This document shows, in pieces, positions 44,583 to 53,888 of a stretch of 64,000 nt of DNA. How positions within the stretch are numbered: position 1 is the first letter of the stretch; every line of letters starts with the position of its first letter. The notes beneath the pieces were generated by a model, which worked only from the letters and a program-made list of their open reading frames with translations, made no database searches and had not been told where the DNA came from. The translations under genes were made by a program, and so were the position numbers. The DNA is from Symmachiella dynata (GTDB lineage: Bacteria; Planctomycetota; Planctomycetia; Planctomycetales; Planctomycetaceae). Location of the stretch: the NCBI RefSeq assembly GCF_007747995.1, contig NZ_CP036276.1, forward strand, positions 4,269,001 through 4,333,000, in the 5' to 3' direction.

Positions 44583-46543
44583 ATCCTTCAACGCCCAATC
44601 GCCCAATGCCTGAAACGGATGTCAAGACATGGGAAGCGTTGCCGAATACATCGCCGCCCTCTGAATCGTCCACTCCATCCACTTCGATCATTCGTCCTGC
44701 GTCTGCAGGCACAAACGGGATCGTGCGCATCGACGGAAAACACGATGCGCAATCGGCCATTGCTGCGCCGCAGATCACCACCATGCCGCTGGACATCGCG
44801 GCCAATGTCTTCGCCTCCGGACTCAACGGCGCGCTGCGGCGGACGCCAAAGTTGGAATGTGAAAATGTTCCGCTCTTAGGGCGTGTCACCTTCAGCCCCC
44901 GATGGCGACCCACTTCAAGCGGCGTGCGAACGACCAAGTTGACGTTCCCCGACGGTATGGAGTTTCTCCCTCCGCCGAAATCCCCCGAGGAATCCGAGAA
45001 CCTCAAACGTATTAAACCCCCGAAGGCGCGGGGCGGTTCGGAACGCGAAAAACCAAAACCGACACGCATCAAACCTCCCAGCGACGCACTCTCGCTCGAA
45101 GACCGATTGTTCTACGTCCTGCAACCGCCACTGGAAACCTGGTTGGCCGGGCAGGAATTGATCATGCCGTTTGAGCCGTTCCCCTACCAATACGAGGGAA
45201 TCGGCTGGATGTTCTCGCAGAAGGCGGCCCTGTTGGCCGACGAGATGGGGCTGGGTAAAACCATGCAAACCATCACTGCGATTCGGCTGTTGCTCCGCAG
45301 CGGACAAGTCCGCCGCGTGCTGTTGGTCTGCCCCAAGCCGCTGATTCCCAACTGGCAGCGTGAATTCAAATTGTGGGCCGAGGAACTGCCGATCACCACG
45401 TTGGAAGGGGACTCCGCCCGCCGCAACATGCTCTGGAATATGCCCGGCGTTCCGATTCTGTTGGCCAACTACGAAGTCGTCGTCCGCGACTTCGAAGCGT
45501 TTGGCGACGATCCTCCCAAGTATGATCTCGTTATTTTGGATGAAGCGCAGCGGATCAAAAACCGTGACTCACGCACAGCAGCGATGATTCGCAGCATTCC
45601 CCGCCGCCGCAGTTGGACGCTGACTGGTACGCCGATTGAAAACCGGCCTGAGGAATTGGCATCGCTGTTTGAATTCATGGAGGTCATCCCGCCCCGCAGC
45701 AACCCTGACATGAAGGGGCTCACGCAACTGGCGGATCACTACATCCTGCGGCGGACCAAAGACCTCGTCATGTCCGATCTGCCTCCCCGCCTGGATCGTG
45801 ATGCCCACCTGGATCTCAACCCCGCACAACAACACGCCTACGACACGGCCGAACGTGACGGTGTGATCCAACTCAACGAAATGGGCGAATCAATTTCCGT
45901 CCAACACGTCTTCGAGTTGGTGCTGCGGCTAAAACAAATCACCAATTTCGATCCACTCACCGGCGATAGCGCGAAACTGGATCGCTTGGAAGCCGACATG
46001 GAAGAAATTTCCAACTCCGGCGGCAAAGCCATTTTGTTCAGCCAATGGACCAAGTGCATTGACTGGCTCGATGAAAAGCTAAAACGCTTCAATCCGCTGG
46101 TCTATCACGGCAAAGTCCCCACTAAAAAACGGGAACCGATCCTCAGCCAATTCAAAGAGGATCCCAATTGCCCGTTGTTGCTCATGAGCTACGGGACCGG
46201 CGCCGTCGGCCTGAATCTACAATTCGCAGGCTACGTGTTTCTCTACGATCGCTGGTGGAATCCTGCGGTGGAGGACCAGGCGATCAACCGGGCGCACCGC
46301 GTTGGTCAAAAAAGCCAGGTGATCGTCACTAAATTCATCTGCAACAACACGATCGAAGAGCGAATCGACCGCGTGCTCAACGAAAAACGCCAAATTTTCG
46401 CCCGTGTCCTGGGCGACGGGGATAGCACGATTGCCTCGCTGAGTCTGAATGCGTCCGAAATTTTTGGACTTTTCGACCTCAAAGCCCGCCAAGGTGAGGG
46501 GACCCGCAAGATTGCTCCCAAAGCGGAAGTCGAAAGTAAGTAA
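44579..46543 (+). CDS. SNF2 family DNA helicase (short form)
   Basis: A 654-residue Swi2/Snf2 protein. GTG 44579 overlaps the previous stop and has GGAGG 12 bases upstream; ATG 44606 ([13 protein letters not shown]) is the alternative. Residues about 1-195 are a low-complexity, Pro/Ser/Glu-rich region without SWIM zinc ligands. The motor starts at [14 protein letters not shown]-like sequence near 205, with Walker A Lys227 in [14 protein letters not shown] box at 321-324 ([11 protein letters not shown]), [20 protein letters not shown], the C-terminal lobe [19 protein letters not shown], and [20 protein letters not shown] with [14 protein letters not shown]. It is an ATP-driven DNA translocase. 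Only a small unknown protein is coupled to it; no methyltransferase or nuclease is nearby. Confidence 0.92.
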   Translation: MNPSTPNRPMPETDVKTWEALPNTSPPSESSTPSTSIIRPASAGTNGIVRIDGKHDAQSAIAAPQITTMPLDIAANVFASGLNGALRRTPKLECENVPLLGRVTFSPRWRPTSSGVRTTKLTFPDGMEFLPPPKSPEESENLKRIKPPKARGGSEREKPKPTRIKPPSDALSLEDRLFYVLQPPLETWLAGQELIMPFEPFPYQYEGIGWMFSQKAALLADEMGLGKTMQTITAIRLLLRSGQVRRVLLVCPKPLIPNWQREFKLWAEELPITTLEGDSARRNMLWNMPGVPILLANYEVVVRDFEAFGDDPPKYDLVILDEAQRIKNRDSRTAAMIRSIPRRRSWTLTGTPIENRPEELASLFEFMEVIPPRSNPDMKGLTQLADHYILRRTKDLVMSDLPPRLDRDAHLDLNPAQQHAYDTAERDGVIQLNEMGESISVQHVFELVLRLKQITNFDPLTGDSAKLDRLEADMEEISNSGGKAILFSQWTKCIDWLDEKLKRFNPLVYHGKVPTKKREPILSQFKEDPNCPLLLMSYGTGAVGLNLQFAGYVFLYDRWWNPAVEDQAINRAHRVGQKSQVIVTKFICNNTIEERIDRVLNEKRQIFARVLGDGDSTIASLSLNASEIFGLFDLKARQGEGTRKIAPKAEVESK

Positions 46544-46701
46544 CTGCCCCGAAAGAATGTGTGCTCCTCGCTGTGGCTTCACTGGAATTTGTGGCGGGGA
46601 CTATTTATCATCGGGGAGCACGAAGCTGTGGAGAATGGTTTCGGCACCATTTCGACACGTAAGTTCCAACCGACACCGCCGTCAGCGGAAGAAATCTCCC
46701 G

Positions 46702-47067
46702 ATGCCCACGATCAAATTCATCAAAGAAAAACGGACTCTCGAAGTCCCCGCTGGTTCTAACTTACGCAAAGAAGCCTTGAAGGCTGGCGTTGAACTCTAT
46801 CCTGGAGTTCATAAACACGCGCTGCTCAATTGCCACGGATTCTCCTTCTGTGGTTCCTGCCGCGTGTTGATCAAAAAGGGGATGGAGAACACAAGCAAAG
46901 AGGGCATCCTGGAGCGGATGACGCCGCTGCACAACCCGTTGATGGCCATGGCCAAAATCGGCCACGAAGACGAAATGCGACTCGCCTGCCAAACCACCGT
47001 TAACGGCGACATCGAAGTCGAAACCTGCCCCCCCATGAACTGGCACGGCGACAAATTCTGGGCCTAA
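46702..47067 (+). CDS. 2Fe-2S ferredoxin-type protein
   Basis: A 121-residue plant-type ferredoxin. Cluster ligands are Cys44, Cys50, Cys53 (NCHGFSFCGSC) and Cys96 (LACQTT). A C-terminal tail of about 20 residues has an extra Cys (VETCPP). The spacing matches the ferredoxin at 8142-8504, but the sequences are otherwise different. The role is electron transfer in the cytoplasm; partners are unknown. It lies 158 bp after the SNF2 gene, with no clear link to it. Confidence 0.92.
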   Translation: MPTIKFIKEKRTLEVPAGSNLRKEALKAGVELYPGVHKHALLNCHGFSFCGSCRVLIKKGMENTSKEGILERMTPLHNPLMAMAKIGHEDEMRLACQTTVNGDIEVETCPPMNWHGDKFWA

Positions 47068-47150
47068 GCATGCGGCACAGCCGCTGGGTGCGAGCTTCCG
47101 CTCGAAATGGCATAGGCCGCTCCCGTTGGTCGCTGGGCGTGATGCAACGT

Positions 47151-47230
47151 GTAGCGTGCGTCGTGACGCACCTTTCGCTGGCGTCTAAACAACCTCCCTC
47201 TCCCTCTGGGAGAGGGCCGGGGTGAGGGTT
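47151..47230. repeat. Two palindromic interspersed repeats
   Basis: 47151-47177 has TGCGTC-gt-GACGCA followed by CCTTTCG, nearly the same unit as 30774-30800. 47196-47216 is a perfect 9-bp stem, CCCTCTCCC-tct-GGGAGAGGG, followed by CCGGGGTGAGGG. 47068-47311 has no gene. Confidence 0.75.
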
Positions 47231-47311
47231 TTCGCTCGACATTGGTGACAGCACCCTACTCACCGGATGCGAATGAACGGGAGAGTTTCACTCAACTTGG
47301 CGCTGATCGCT

Positions 47312-48412
47312 TTAACGGCGTTTGCTGTCGCCAGTTGGCACCATCGCAACGGGCGGCGTCGCGCGAACTTTGCCAACTAGACGCTCTAGATTCCACAACC
47401 GAATCGCGCATTCTCGTTCGCGGCCGGCGGTTGCTAGAAGTTTTGCGTCGTTTGATATCGCGATCGATTCGATCGGCCCGGCATGTGGAATCGTTTTTAA
47501 CTCGGTTCCCGCACGATAATCCCACAGTCGGACAACACCGTCGCGACTGCCCGAGATCAATGTGCGTCGATCGGGTGAAAAGACCAGCGATGTGATGTAT
47601 TCGTTGTGCGGCAGCGTGACGGTTTGGGTGCCGGAGGCGATTTCCCAACAGGTCACTGCTCCGCACTGCTGGGCATTGCGTTGATTGATGGTCCCACAGC
47701 CAGCAGCAATGGTTTCGCCATCGGGCGAAAACGCGACCGTGGAGACCGAACGCGCAGTCCCATCCATTTGGAGCGTGGAGGTGCAACGCGCTGTTTCGAC
47801 GTCCCACAGTTTCACCGTGCCATCCCAACTCCCCGTCGCCACTGACCAACCGTCGGGAGAAAACGCGACCGATTTGACGTCGTCTGTATGCCCTTCAAGC
47901 ACCACCGGATTTTCCAGGCCGGGTAAATCCCACAGTATCGCTTGCGAGCCGTAACTGACCGTTACCAGTCGCTTGCCGTCCGGCGAGATCGCCAGTGACT
48001 GCACCAACCAATCTTGTGTGACGGCGGCCAGTTGTTTTTTGTTTTGCCAATCCCACACCTGAATCACCCCCGCCCGTTGGCCTTGCACCCCGCCGCCGGT
48101 GACGGCCCATTGGCCATCGGGAGAAAACGCGACCGCCCAAAACCGAGCCGTGGACTCGATGGCTGCCATTTCGGTCCGTAAGTCCATGTTCCAGAACTTC
48201 AACTCGCCATATTCGAGCAACTGTTCGGTTTCAGGATCTAGATGAAAATCGCCGCTGCCCGAGGCGAGGGTTTTGCCGTCGGGAGCGAATGCCAAGGTGA
48301 ACACCTCGTGCGTATGCCCGCGCAGCACTCCGCAGCCTGTGTCACTCGATTTCACGAACAACGCCGCCGCGATGGCTGCCGTCACGCCACAGATTGTCAG
48401 TTGTTTCCACAT
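47312..48412 (-). CDS. WD40-repeat protein with N-terminal anchor
   Basis: A 366-residue beta-propeller protein from ATG 48412 (MWKQLTICGVTAAIAAALFV), whose first 23 residues form a membrane anchor or signal. At least six WD-type blades follow: HTHEVFTLAFAPDGKTLASGS, WAVAFSPDGQWAVTGGG, HTDDVKSVAFSPDGWSVATGS with DGTVKLWDVET, VSTVAFSPDGETIAAGCG, YITSLVFSPDRRTLISGSRD and SIAISNDAKLLATAG ending RLWNLE. Many planctomycete WD40 proteins are scaffolds or act with Ser/Thr kinases. The in-frame start at 48472 would put 20 residues in front of the anchor. Divergent to the BlaI gene with 130 bp between. Confidence 0.88.
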   Translation of the reverse strand: MWKQLTICGVTAAIAAALFVKSSDTGCGVLRGHTHEVFTLAFAPDGKTLASGSGDFHLDPETEQLLEYGELKFWNMDLRTEMAAIESTARFWAVAFSPDGQWAVTGGGVQGQRAGVIQVWDWQNKKQLAAVTQDWLVQSLAISPDGKRLVTVSYGSQAILWDLPGLENPVVLEGHTDDVKSVAFSPDGWSVATGSWDGTVKLWDVETARCTSTLQMDGTARSVSTVAFSPDGETIAAGCGTINQRNAQQCGAVTCWEIASGTQTVTLPHNEYITSLVFSPDRRTLISGSRDGVVRLWDYRAGTELKTIPHAGPIESIAISNDAKLLATAGRERECAIRLWNLERLVGKVRATPPVAMVPTGDSKRR

Positions 48413-48487
48413 GGCGGGGATCTTATCCCGAATCGGATTTTTTCGCGAGATGTCTTGATATTGGTCTTGCAAACTACGACAGCCCGG

Positions 48488-48511
48488 TTAAGCTTAGCCG
48501 AATAAGCTTAA
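48488..48511. promoter_or_regulatory. Perfect inverted repeat, candidate BlaI-type operator
   Basis: TTAAGCTTA (48488-48496), spacer GCCGAA, TAAGCTTAA (48503-48511): a perfect 9+9 dyad whose right end is 31 bp before the BlaI-family start at 48543. It lies between the divergent WD40 and BlaI genes. BlaI/MecI regulators bind dyads and often control their own operon, so it is the best operator candidate; binding is not shown by sequence alone. Confidence 0.6.
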
Positions 48512-48542
48512 TGAGACTACTGTCCAGGAGAGGACCATCGGC

Positions 48543-48953
48543 ATGGTCGACCATCGAACACCTACGGAGCGGGAACTGGAAATCCTCAAAATCCTATGGG
48601 CTCGCGGCGAAGCAACCGTCCGCGAGGTTTACGAGGAGATGAGTCGCTCGGCTCCGATCGTGCAAAACACCGTCCAGGCGTTTTTGCGAACGATGGAAGA
48701 GAAACAGCTCGTCACCCATCGCGTCGCTGGCCGCTCGTTCATCTATCGCCCGCTGGTCAAACGGGACCAGACGAATCGCAACTTGGCCACGAATCTGCTG
48801 GACCGTGTCTTCGACGGCGCCATCGACCAGATGGTGCAGTCGGTCATTTCCGCCCAACAGCCGACCACAGCGGAAATCGCTCGCTTGGAAGAGTTGCTGC
48901 AGACGGCCAAACAAAACGCCAACCAGAATTCGCAGAAAGGGGAACGATCGTGA
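48543..48953 (+). CDS. BlaI/MecI/CopY family repressor
   Basis: A 136-residue winged-helix repressor. The DNA-binding domain occupies about 8-75: PTERELEILKILWARGEATV, VREVYEEMSRSAPIVQNTVQ, FLRTMEEKQLVTHRVAGRSF with IYRPLV. The second half is the helical dimer domain (LLDRVFDGAIDQMVQSVISA), with the site after which related regulators are cleaved. The TGA stop overlaps the GTG of the M56 gene (GTGA), the classic blaI-blaR1 type of coupling. The dyad at 48488-48511 is the likely target. Release would come from cleavage by, or signalling through, the M56 partner. Confidence 0.93.
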   Translation: MVDHRTPTERELEILKILWARGEATVREVYEEMSRSAPIVQNTVQAFLRTMEEKQLVTHRVAGRSFIYRPLVKRDQTNRNLATNLLDRVFDGAIDQMVQSVISAQQPTTAEIARLEELLQTAKQNANQNSQKGERS

Positions 48954-51904
48954 ACGAGACCTTGCATTTTCTGGAGATCCACGGCGGCATGTTGATCACT
49001 GGTGCATCGGCGTTATTGGCCGTCGGCGGCGTAGCCCTCTTGCTGCATCGCGCACCGATCAATCGGCAACGCGCCGGCGAGTTGACAATTGTGGCGGTCA
49101 TGGCCTGGATGATCATCGCCTGCATCCCCTTGCCACGCTTCTCGACGAGCGAATTGCTCCCGCAAACACCGCTCCCAACAATTGCGACACAAATTCCAGA
49201 GGAAGCGACGATTGCCGATCCCCCGATCCCAGCAGCCATCGCGCAAGAACGATTGGCCGACGAGGCCGCGCGGATTCATGAAACAGCGGAGATTCTTGAG
49301 CAGTTGGCGCAGCTCGATGCCGAACATCCGGTGCTTCCCTTGGTCGACAGCGATCTCCCGCTGAAAGATTCACCACCAACATTCGAGGCAAACGTTGCCG
49401 TCGTGGCGGCACCGATGATTGCACCATCATCCCCCGGCGCGGCGCTCGCTGTCGAAGGGTTTTCGTGGCGGCAAATCGTAGCAGCTCTCTATCTGGGCGG
49501 CGCGGCACTTTGTGTGGCGTGGGTCGTGCTGGGATGGTTGTTGTTGTTTCGTCTGACCCGGCTGGCGATTTCGCCGCACGGCTGGTTGCAGGATCTGTAT
49601 ACCTCGCTATCGAGCGACCCGCTGCCGCGTTTGTTGGTCTCCTCAAAATGCCGCCGCGCTTTTTCGTGTGGATGGTGGCGGCCGACGATAGTGTTGCCGT
49701 TGGAATGTTGTGAAGAAAGCCGCGCGGACCAGTTGCGGCAGATTCTGCTACACGAATTGGCCCACCTCCAGCAGGGAGACCAACGGGGCCGCGTGCTGTT
49801 TAACCTCGCCCTGCCCTTGCTGTACGTCCATCCGCTGTACTGGTGGATCCGCAGCCGCACGTATCTGGCAGCCGAACTGGTCGCCGACGACTGGGCGGCA
49901 GGGCATTCGTCGACAACCGCCTATGCGGGAGAACTGATCGCCTTAGTCAAAGAACAAGGCCGCCGTGGCATGGCCCACGTCGGCACGGTTGGAATATTTA
50001 GCTCGCCCACCCAATTTTACAGGAGAATGGAAATGCTCGTCCGTCGCCAAACCCCGTTGATGACAACTTGCACCCGCCGCTGGCGATTGCTCACCACGCT
50101 GACAGCCGCCGTCGCGGTGCTCCTACTCAGCAGCACGCTGGGGGTGCGTCTGGTTCAAGCGGAACCGGATGATGGTGATAAGCCAGTCGAGACGGTCGAA
50201 GCGGCCCCGGATGCCCAAGCCAATCCACCAAACACCGAAACACCGGTCTCTGTGGATGTCCCGGACGTCGGCGAGAAGCAATCCGACACCATCGAAGAGA
50301 CTCCGGATGCCAGAGCCACACCAGCCAAACCCGTAGACGACCGCGTACGTGAAATTTTCGGTTTAGGTGGACGCAGGGCGGACGATGACGGTGAATTCGG
50401 TGGCGAGGGGAATGGTTTACTGCGTATTGGAGACGGAAAAGTCGCTAAGCCGGGAACAGCGCTGCCGAAGAAAAGGTCGCATAACCCCTTCCGAAATGGG
50501 CGACGTTGGGGTGAAGATGTGGTTAAGCCCGATGAGATGCTTGCAGTGCTCAAATCGATGCACCGTGACATCCTGATCATGCGGCTGCAATTGATCAACC
50601 GGCAAGTGACCGACAAGGAACGAGAAATTAGCAAGTTGTTAACGGATGTAGACTCATCAGATCGGGAAATAATCGAGCGTCTTTATAAAAACATACTTCG
50701 GCGCCCCATCAATGAAGCCGAATTGCCGCTCGTTCAGGAAATCATGAAGCTCTCCGACAATCGTAAGGATTCGATTCTCAGGGTGATGGAATCAATGGGT
50801 ATGCTCGACAACGCAGCGTCCGCCGCGTTGTTGACATTGAATCTGGAGTCACTTCTGCCAGACTTCGAGGGCCAGGTTCAAAAACTGACCCAAGCAATCA
50901 CAAACCTACCTGCCAATATAAATCCAGACGACAAAGCGTCTGAAACAGTGCGAAAAGCATTGGACTTTCCCGGCGCAGCAACTTGGAATCAAGTCATAGA
51001 GGTATTGCTTAATAACTATAAAACGGCAACCATCAATACCGAAGGGTTAAAAATAACCATGGCCGAGCTTGCCAAGAACGACAAGGAACTCCAAAAGCAA
51101 CAAGGCGGCTCTGACGTATCAAGATATTGGGACGGGACACCCAAAACCCCATCCACAACAGCAAAACCGACCGCAGATCATAGTTGGCACGACCAAACGC
51201 CGAAGCCAGGCCCCGTCGCTACGCCGCCCAAACGTGGGACCCGCACCGTGATCAAACGCGTCCCGGTCAAAGTCGCACGCGAAACACCGGACGGAGAGAC
51301 GGTCTACGAGACCGGCTTTGTGGCAGAGACGGTCATCGTGCCGGCAAACAACACATACCCACAAGGCACGCCGGTCCCCGGTGAAATATCAGAATCCGCC
51401 GAAGCGTATAAACCGCCGCAGCCAGATACACCGACAGACAACGCCTCGCGCCCGTCAGCGAAGCAGACACTGATACCGATTCCTCGCCGCAAACCCTCAG
51501 TCCCTACAAAGCCAGGTCAAATCGAACCTGTCCCCGACAGCCCCCCTTTGCCCTCCACGCATCACGACGTGATCAAATTGGCGACCGATTATTCCCAAAC
51601 GCACAGCGAACTTGACTCGGCGAAACGCGCCTATGAACGCGTTCAAAAGCTCAATGAAAGGGGAGTCGTCCCACAAGCGGAGTATGAGAAGGCCGCCGAA
51701 AAACTGGCCTCGATGCGGGAACGCTTAAAAACAATGCAAACCATCGCCGAAATCCTCCAGGAGTCGCTGGAGGCGGAGTTGAACGCTTTGAAACTTGAAA
51801 TGAATCAGGCAGACAAGACCAAGGATGAAGTCCGCAAGGCTCAACTCCACACGCGTTACACGCGCGTCGCCGGTGATCTCAGGATTCTGAAAACCATGAA
51901 GTAA
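48950..51904 (+). CDS. M56 (BlaR1-type) peptidase with long C-terminal extension
   Basis: A 984-residue membrane metalloprotease. The GTG at 48950 overlaps the BlaI stop, with AAGGGGAA just upstream; a longer frame to 48596 overlaps the repressor and is rejected. Membrane spans are at about 10-30, 38-60, 165-195 and 350-375. The zinc-protease motif is HELAH at 268-272 with LPLLYVHPLYWWIRSR after it; the peptidase covers about 160-345. After the last span (about 375) come some 600 residues outside the usual M56 plan: a Pro/Glu-rich linker, a helical block (SMHRDILIMRLQLINRQVTD, EIIERLYKNILRRPINEAEL), a Pro/Thr-rich stretch, and a final coiled coil (LDSAKRAYERVQKLNERGVV to LQESLEAELNALKLEMNQAD). 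A sensor role for that region is inferred. Confidence 0.88.
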   Translation: MNETLHFLEIHGGMLITGASALLAVGGVALLLHRAPINRQRAGELTIVAVMAWMIIACIPLPRFSTSELLPQTPLPTIATQIPEEATIADPPIPAAIAQERLADEAARIHETAEILEQLAQLDAEHPVLPLVDSDLPLKDSPPTFEANVAVVAAPMIAPSSPGAALAVEGFSWRQIVAALYLGGAALCVAWVVLGWLLLFRLTRLAISPHGWLQDLYTSLSSDPLPRLLVSSKCRRAFSCGWWRPTIVLPLECCEESRADQLRQILLHELAHLQQGDQRGRVLFNLALPLLYVHPLYWWIRSRTYLAAELVADDWAAGHSSTTAYAGELIALVKEQGRRGMAHVGTVGIFSSPTQFYRRMEMLVRRQTPLMTTCTRRWRLLTTLTAAVAVLLLSSTLGVRLVQAEPDDGDKPVETVEAAPDAQANPPNTETPVSVDVPDVGEKQSDTIEETPDARATPAKPVDDRVREIFGLGGRRADDDGEFGGEGNGLLRIGDGKVAKPGTALPKKRSHNPFRNGRRWGEDVVKPDEMLAVLKSMHRDILIMRLQLINRQVTDKEREISKLLTDVDSSDREIIERLYKNILRRPINEAELPLVQEIMKLSDNRKDSILRVMESMGMLDNAASAALLTLNLESLLPDFEGQVQKLTQAITNLPANINPDDKASETVRKALDFPGAATWNQVIEVLLNNYKTATINTEGLKITMAELAKNDKELQKQQGGSDVSRYWDGTPKTPSTTAKPTADHSWHDQTPKPGPVATPPKRGTRTVIKRVPVKVARETPDGETVYETGFVAETVIVPANNTYPQGTPVPGEISESAEAYKPPQPDTPTDNASRPSAKQTLIPIPRRKPSVPTKPGQIEPVPDSPPLPSTHHDVIKLATDYSQTHSELDSAKRAYERVQKLNERGVVPQAEYEKAAEKLASMRERLKTMQTIAEILQESLEAELNALKLEMNQADKTKDEVRKAQLHTRYTRVAGDLRILKTMK

Positions 51905-51910
51905 CGCTTG

Positions 51911-52425
51911 CGTGCGGGGTCAGGAGACCCGCGCTTAACAGAGGCGGGGAGTGACCGGTGGCGAGTGGCCGGTGGCCTGAAAATAGGGGGGGGGGAGCCT
52001 AGGCTTGGGGGCTCGTTTGATTTTGTCTGCGAGCCTCACGCCTGTTCCCTCAAGCCTCATGCCTACGTTGGGAGACCTACGGTCGGCTGGGTGCGGGGTC
52101 AGGAGACCCGCGCACAACATTGGGTTGGTTCATAGGGTAGCACGGATTGCCAGCGGCAATCCGTGTGCCGTTAGGCACAAGAAGCCGCAATTTGAACGTG
52201 CCATACCGGGGAATTTTGGCGGGACAAGGACCGCACACATTGCGGCTTCTCGCGGGATTTGCTCGCTGCGCACACCAAAGTTTGATTCTCCTTGCCAACC
52301 TCACGCCTGTTCCCTCAAGCCTCATGCCTCCGTTGGGAGACCTACGGTCGGTTGGGTGCGGGGTCAGGAGACCCGCGCACAACAGAGGTGGGGGAGTGCG
52401 GGGTCGGGAGACCCGCGCACAGCGT
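51911..52425. repeat. 86-bp direct repeat and 23-bp GCGGGTCTCC units
   Basis: No gene is seen from 51905 to 52454. Copies of GTGCGGGGTCAGGAGACCC (plus GCGC) start near 51911, 52091, 52357 and 52397 (the last with GGG for AGG). Two of them are part of an 86-bp direct repeat, 52034-52119 and 52299-52384, that differs at only two positions. The 179 bp between the copies includes CACGGATTGCCAGCGGCAAT, a further inverted motif. It looks like a recently duplicated intergenic repeat. Confidence 0.9.
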
Positions 52426-52454
52426 TGGAGAGCGGCGCACAACTTTTCGGTGGT

Positions 52455-53870
52455 TTAGCTCAACAGCGGCTTGACGACTCGGCCGGCGACGTCGGTTAAA
52501 CGATAGCGGCGGCCTTGGAATTTGAACGTTAGTCGCTCGTGGTCGACGCCCATCAAATGCAAAATCGTGGCGTGCAGGTCGTGGATGTCGCGGGGGTCTT
52601 CGACGGCGTGGTAACCCAAATCGTCGGTCTTGCCGACCGTTACGCCCCCTTTCACGCCGCCGCCGGCCAGCCACATGGTGAAGGCGTCCTTGTGGTGGTC
52701 GCGGCCCGGTTTTTTGTTCACGTCTCCTTGCAACATCGGCGTACGGCCGAATTCGCCGCCCCACACGATTAACGTTTCATCCAACAAGCCCCGCTGTCGC
52801 AAATCGCGAATCATGGCGGCGATGGGTTGGTCGACCTGTTTGCATTTGTTCCGCAGAGCTGCGGCGACGTTGCCGTGGTGGTCCCAGCCTTGATCGTACA
52901 ATTCCACCACCCGCACGCCTCGCTCGACCAATCGCCGCGCCAATAAACAGTTGTTCGCAAAACTCGGCGCGCCCGGTTTGATGCCGTAACTTTCCTGGAT
53001 GTGTTTGGGCTCGCCCGTGATATCCATCAGTTCTGGAACGCTGGCCTGCATGCGAAATGCCATTTCGTAGGACGCGATCCGGGTGGCAATTTCGGGATCG
53101 CCCGTTTCGGCCAATTGCAATTCGTTGAGGCGACGAATGTCGTCCACAATCCGCCGCCGCGCCGCTGTGTCAATTCCCTCCGGATTGGAAACAAACAGCA
53201 CCGGGTCGCCCTTGGTGCGAAACTGCACGCCTTGATGCACCGACGGCAAAAACCCGCTCCCCCACAGCGACGTCCCTCCGCCGGGCGTCAGCCCTGTAAC
53301 CAACACCACAAACGCCGGCAATTCGCTGCTCTCACTCCCCAACCCGTACGTCAACCACGACCCCAGACTCGGCCGCCCCTGTTGGCCAAATCCGGTGTGC
53401 AAATAAACCTGCGCCGGCCCGTGATTGAATTCTTCCGTCTTCAAGGTTTTGATCACCGAGACTTCATCGGCCACACTTCCCAAGTGCGGCAAGAGTTCGG
53501 AAATCTCCAATCCCGACTCTCCCCATTTTTTGAATTTGAAATTACTGCCGAGCAGTTTGGGGTCCTTTTGCAAAAATGCGAACCGTTGCCCCTCCAGCAA
53601 TTCCGGCGGACATTGTTGGCCGTGATGTTTGCGCAACACCGGTTTGTCGTCGAACAACTCAAGCTGCGACGGCGCGCCGACCATGTGCAGATAGATCAGG
53701 CTTTTGGCGGTTGCCGGAAAATGCGGTTGCGGAATGGCCGGCGCTTTTGCCTGCGCCTGTTCTTGTTCGAGCAAGCCGGAAAGCGCGATCGATCCAATCC
53801 CGATCCCCGACCGCCGTAGAAACTCACGGCGACGCAGGGCGGTGGCGTATTGTTGGAACAGATCGTGCAT
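52455..53870 (-). CDS. DUF1501 domain protein
   Basis: A 471-residue exported protein of the DUF1501 family, complete here. A Tat-like signal [20 protein letters not shown] (13-32) is followed by [59 protein letters not shown] and [20 protein letters not shown]. In the second half are [15 protein letters not shown] near 375-390 and [20 protein letters not shown] near 395-415, a His/Asp-rich metal-type site of the alkaline-phosphatase superfamily. It starts 18 bp after the DUF1549/DUF1553 gene, the normal arrangement, so the two form an operon. The reaction is not known. Confidence 0.94.
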   Translation of the reverse strand: MHDLFQQYATALRRREFLRRSGIGIGSIALSGLLEQEQAQAKAPAIPQPHFPATAKSLIYLHMVGAPSQLELFDDKPVLRKHHGQQCPPELLEGQRFAFLQKDPKLLGSNFKFKKWGESGLEISELLPHLGSVADEVSVIKTLKTEEFNHGPAQVYLHTGFGQQGRPSLGSWLTYGLGSESSELPAFVVLVTGLTPGGGTSLWGSGFLPSVHQGVQFRTKGDPVLFVSNPEGIDTAARRRIVDDIRRLNELQLAETGDPEIATRIASYEMAFRMQASVPELMDITGEPKHIQESYGIKPGAPSFANNCLLARRLVERGVRVVELYDQGWDHHGNVAAALRNKCKQVDQPIAAMIRDLRQRGLLDETLIVWGGEFGRTPMLQGDVNKKPGRDHHKDAFTMWLAGGGVKGGVTVGKTDDLGYHAVEDPRDIHDLHATILHLMGVDHERLTFKFQGRRYRLTDVAGRVVKPLLS

Positions 53871-53888
53871 AATAAAAATGTTTCGCCG

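Noticed and set aside
44579-46543. SNF2 gene as part of a DISARM-type defence locus
   Set aside because: DISARM needs a methyltransferase and the DUF1998 and phospholipase-D genes nearby; none is seen within the window around it.
48596-48949. N-terminal extension of the M56 frame
   Set aside because: It overlaps the BlaI gene in another frame and reads as Arg-rich nonsense; the GTG at 48950 with GTGA overlap and ribosome site is the proper start.
51911-52425. Possible CRISPR array
   Set aside because: Repeat spacing is irregular, the units are 23 or 86 bp with only two to four copies, there are no uniform spacers and no cas genes.
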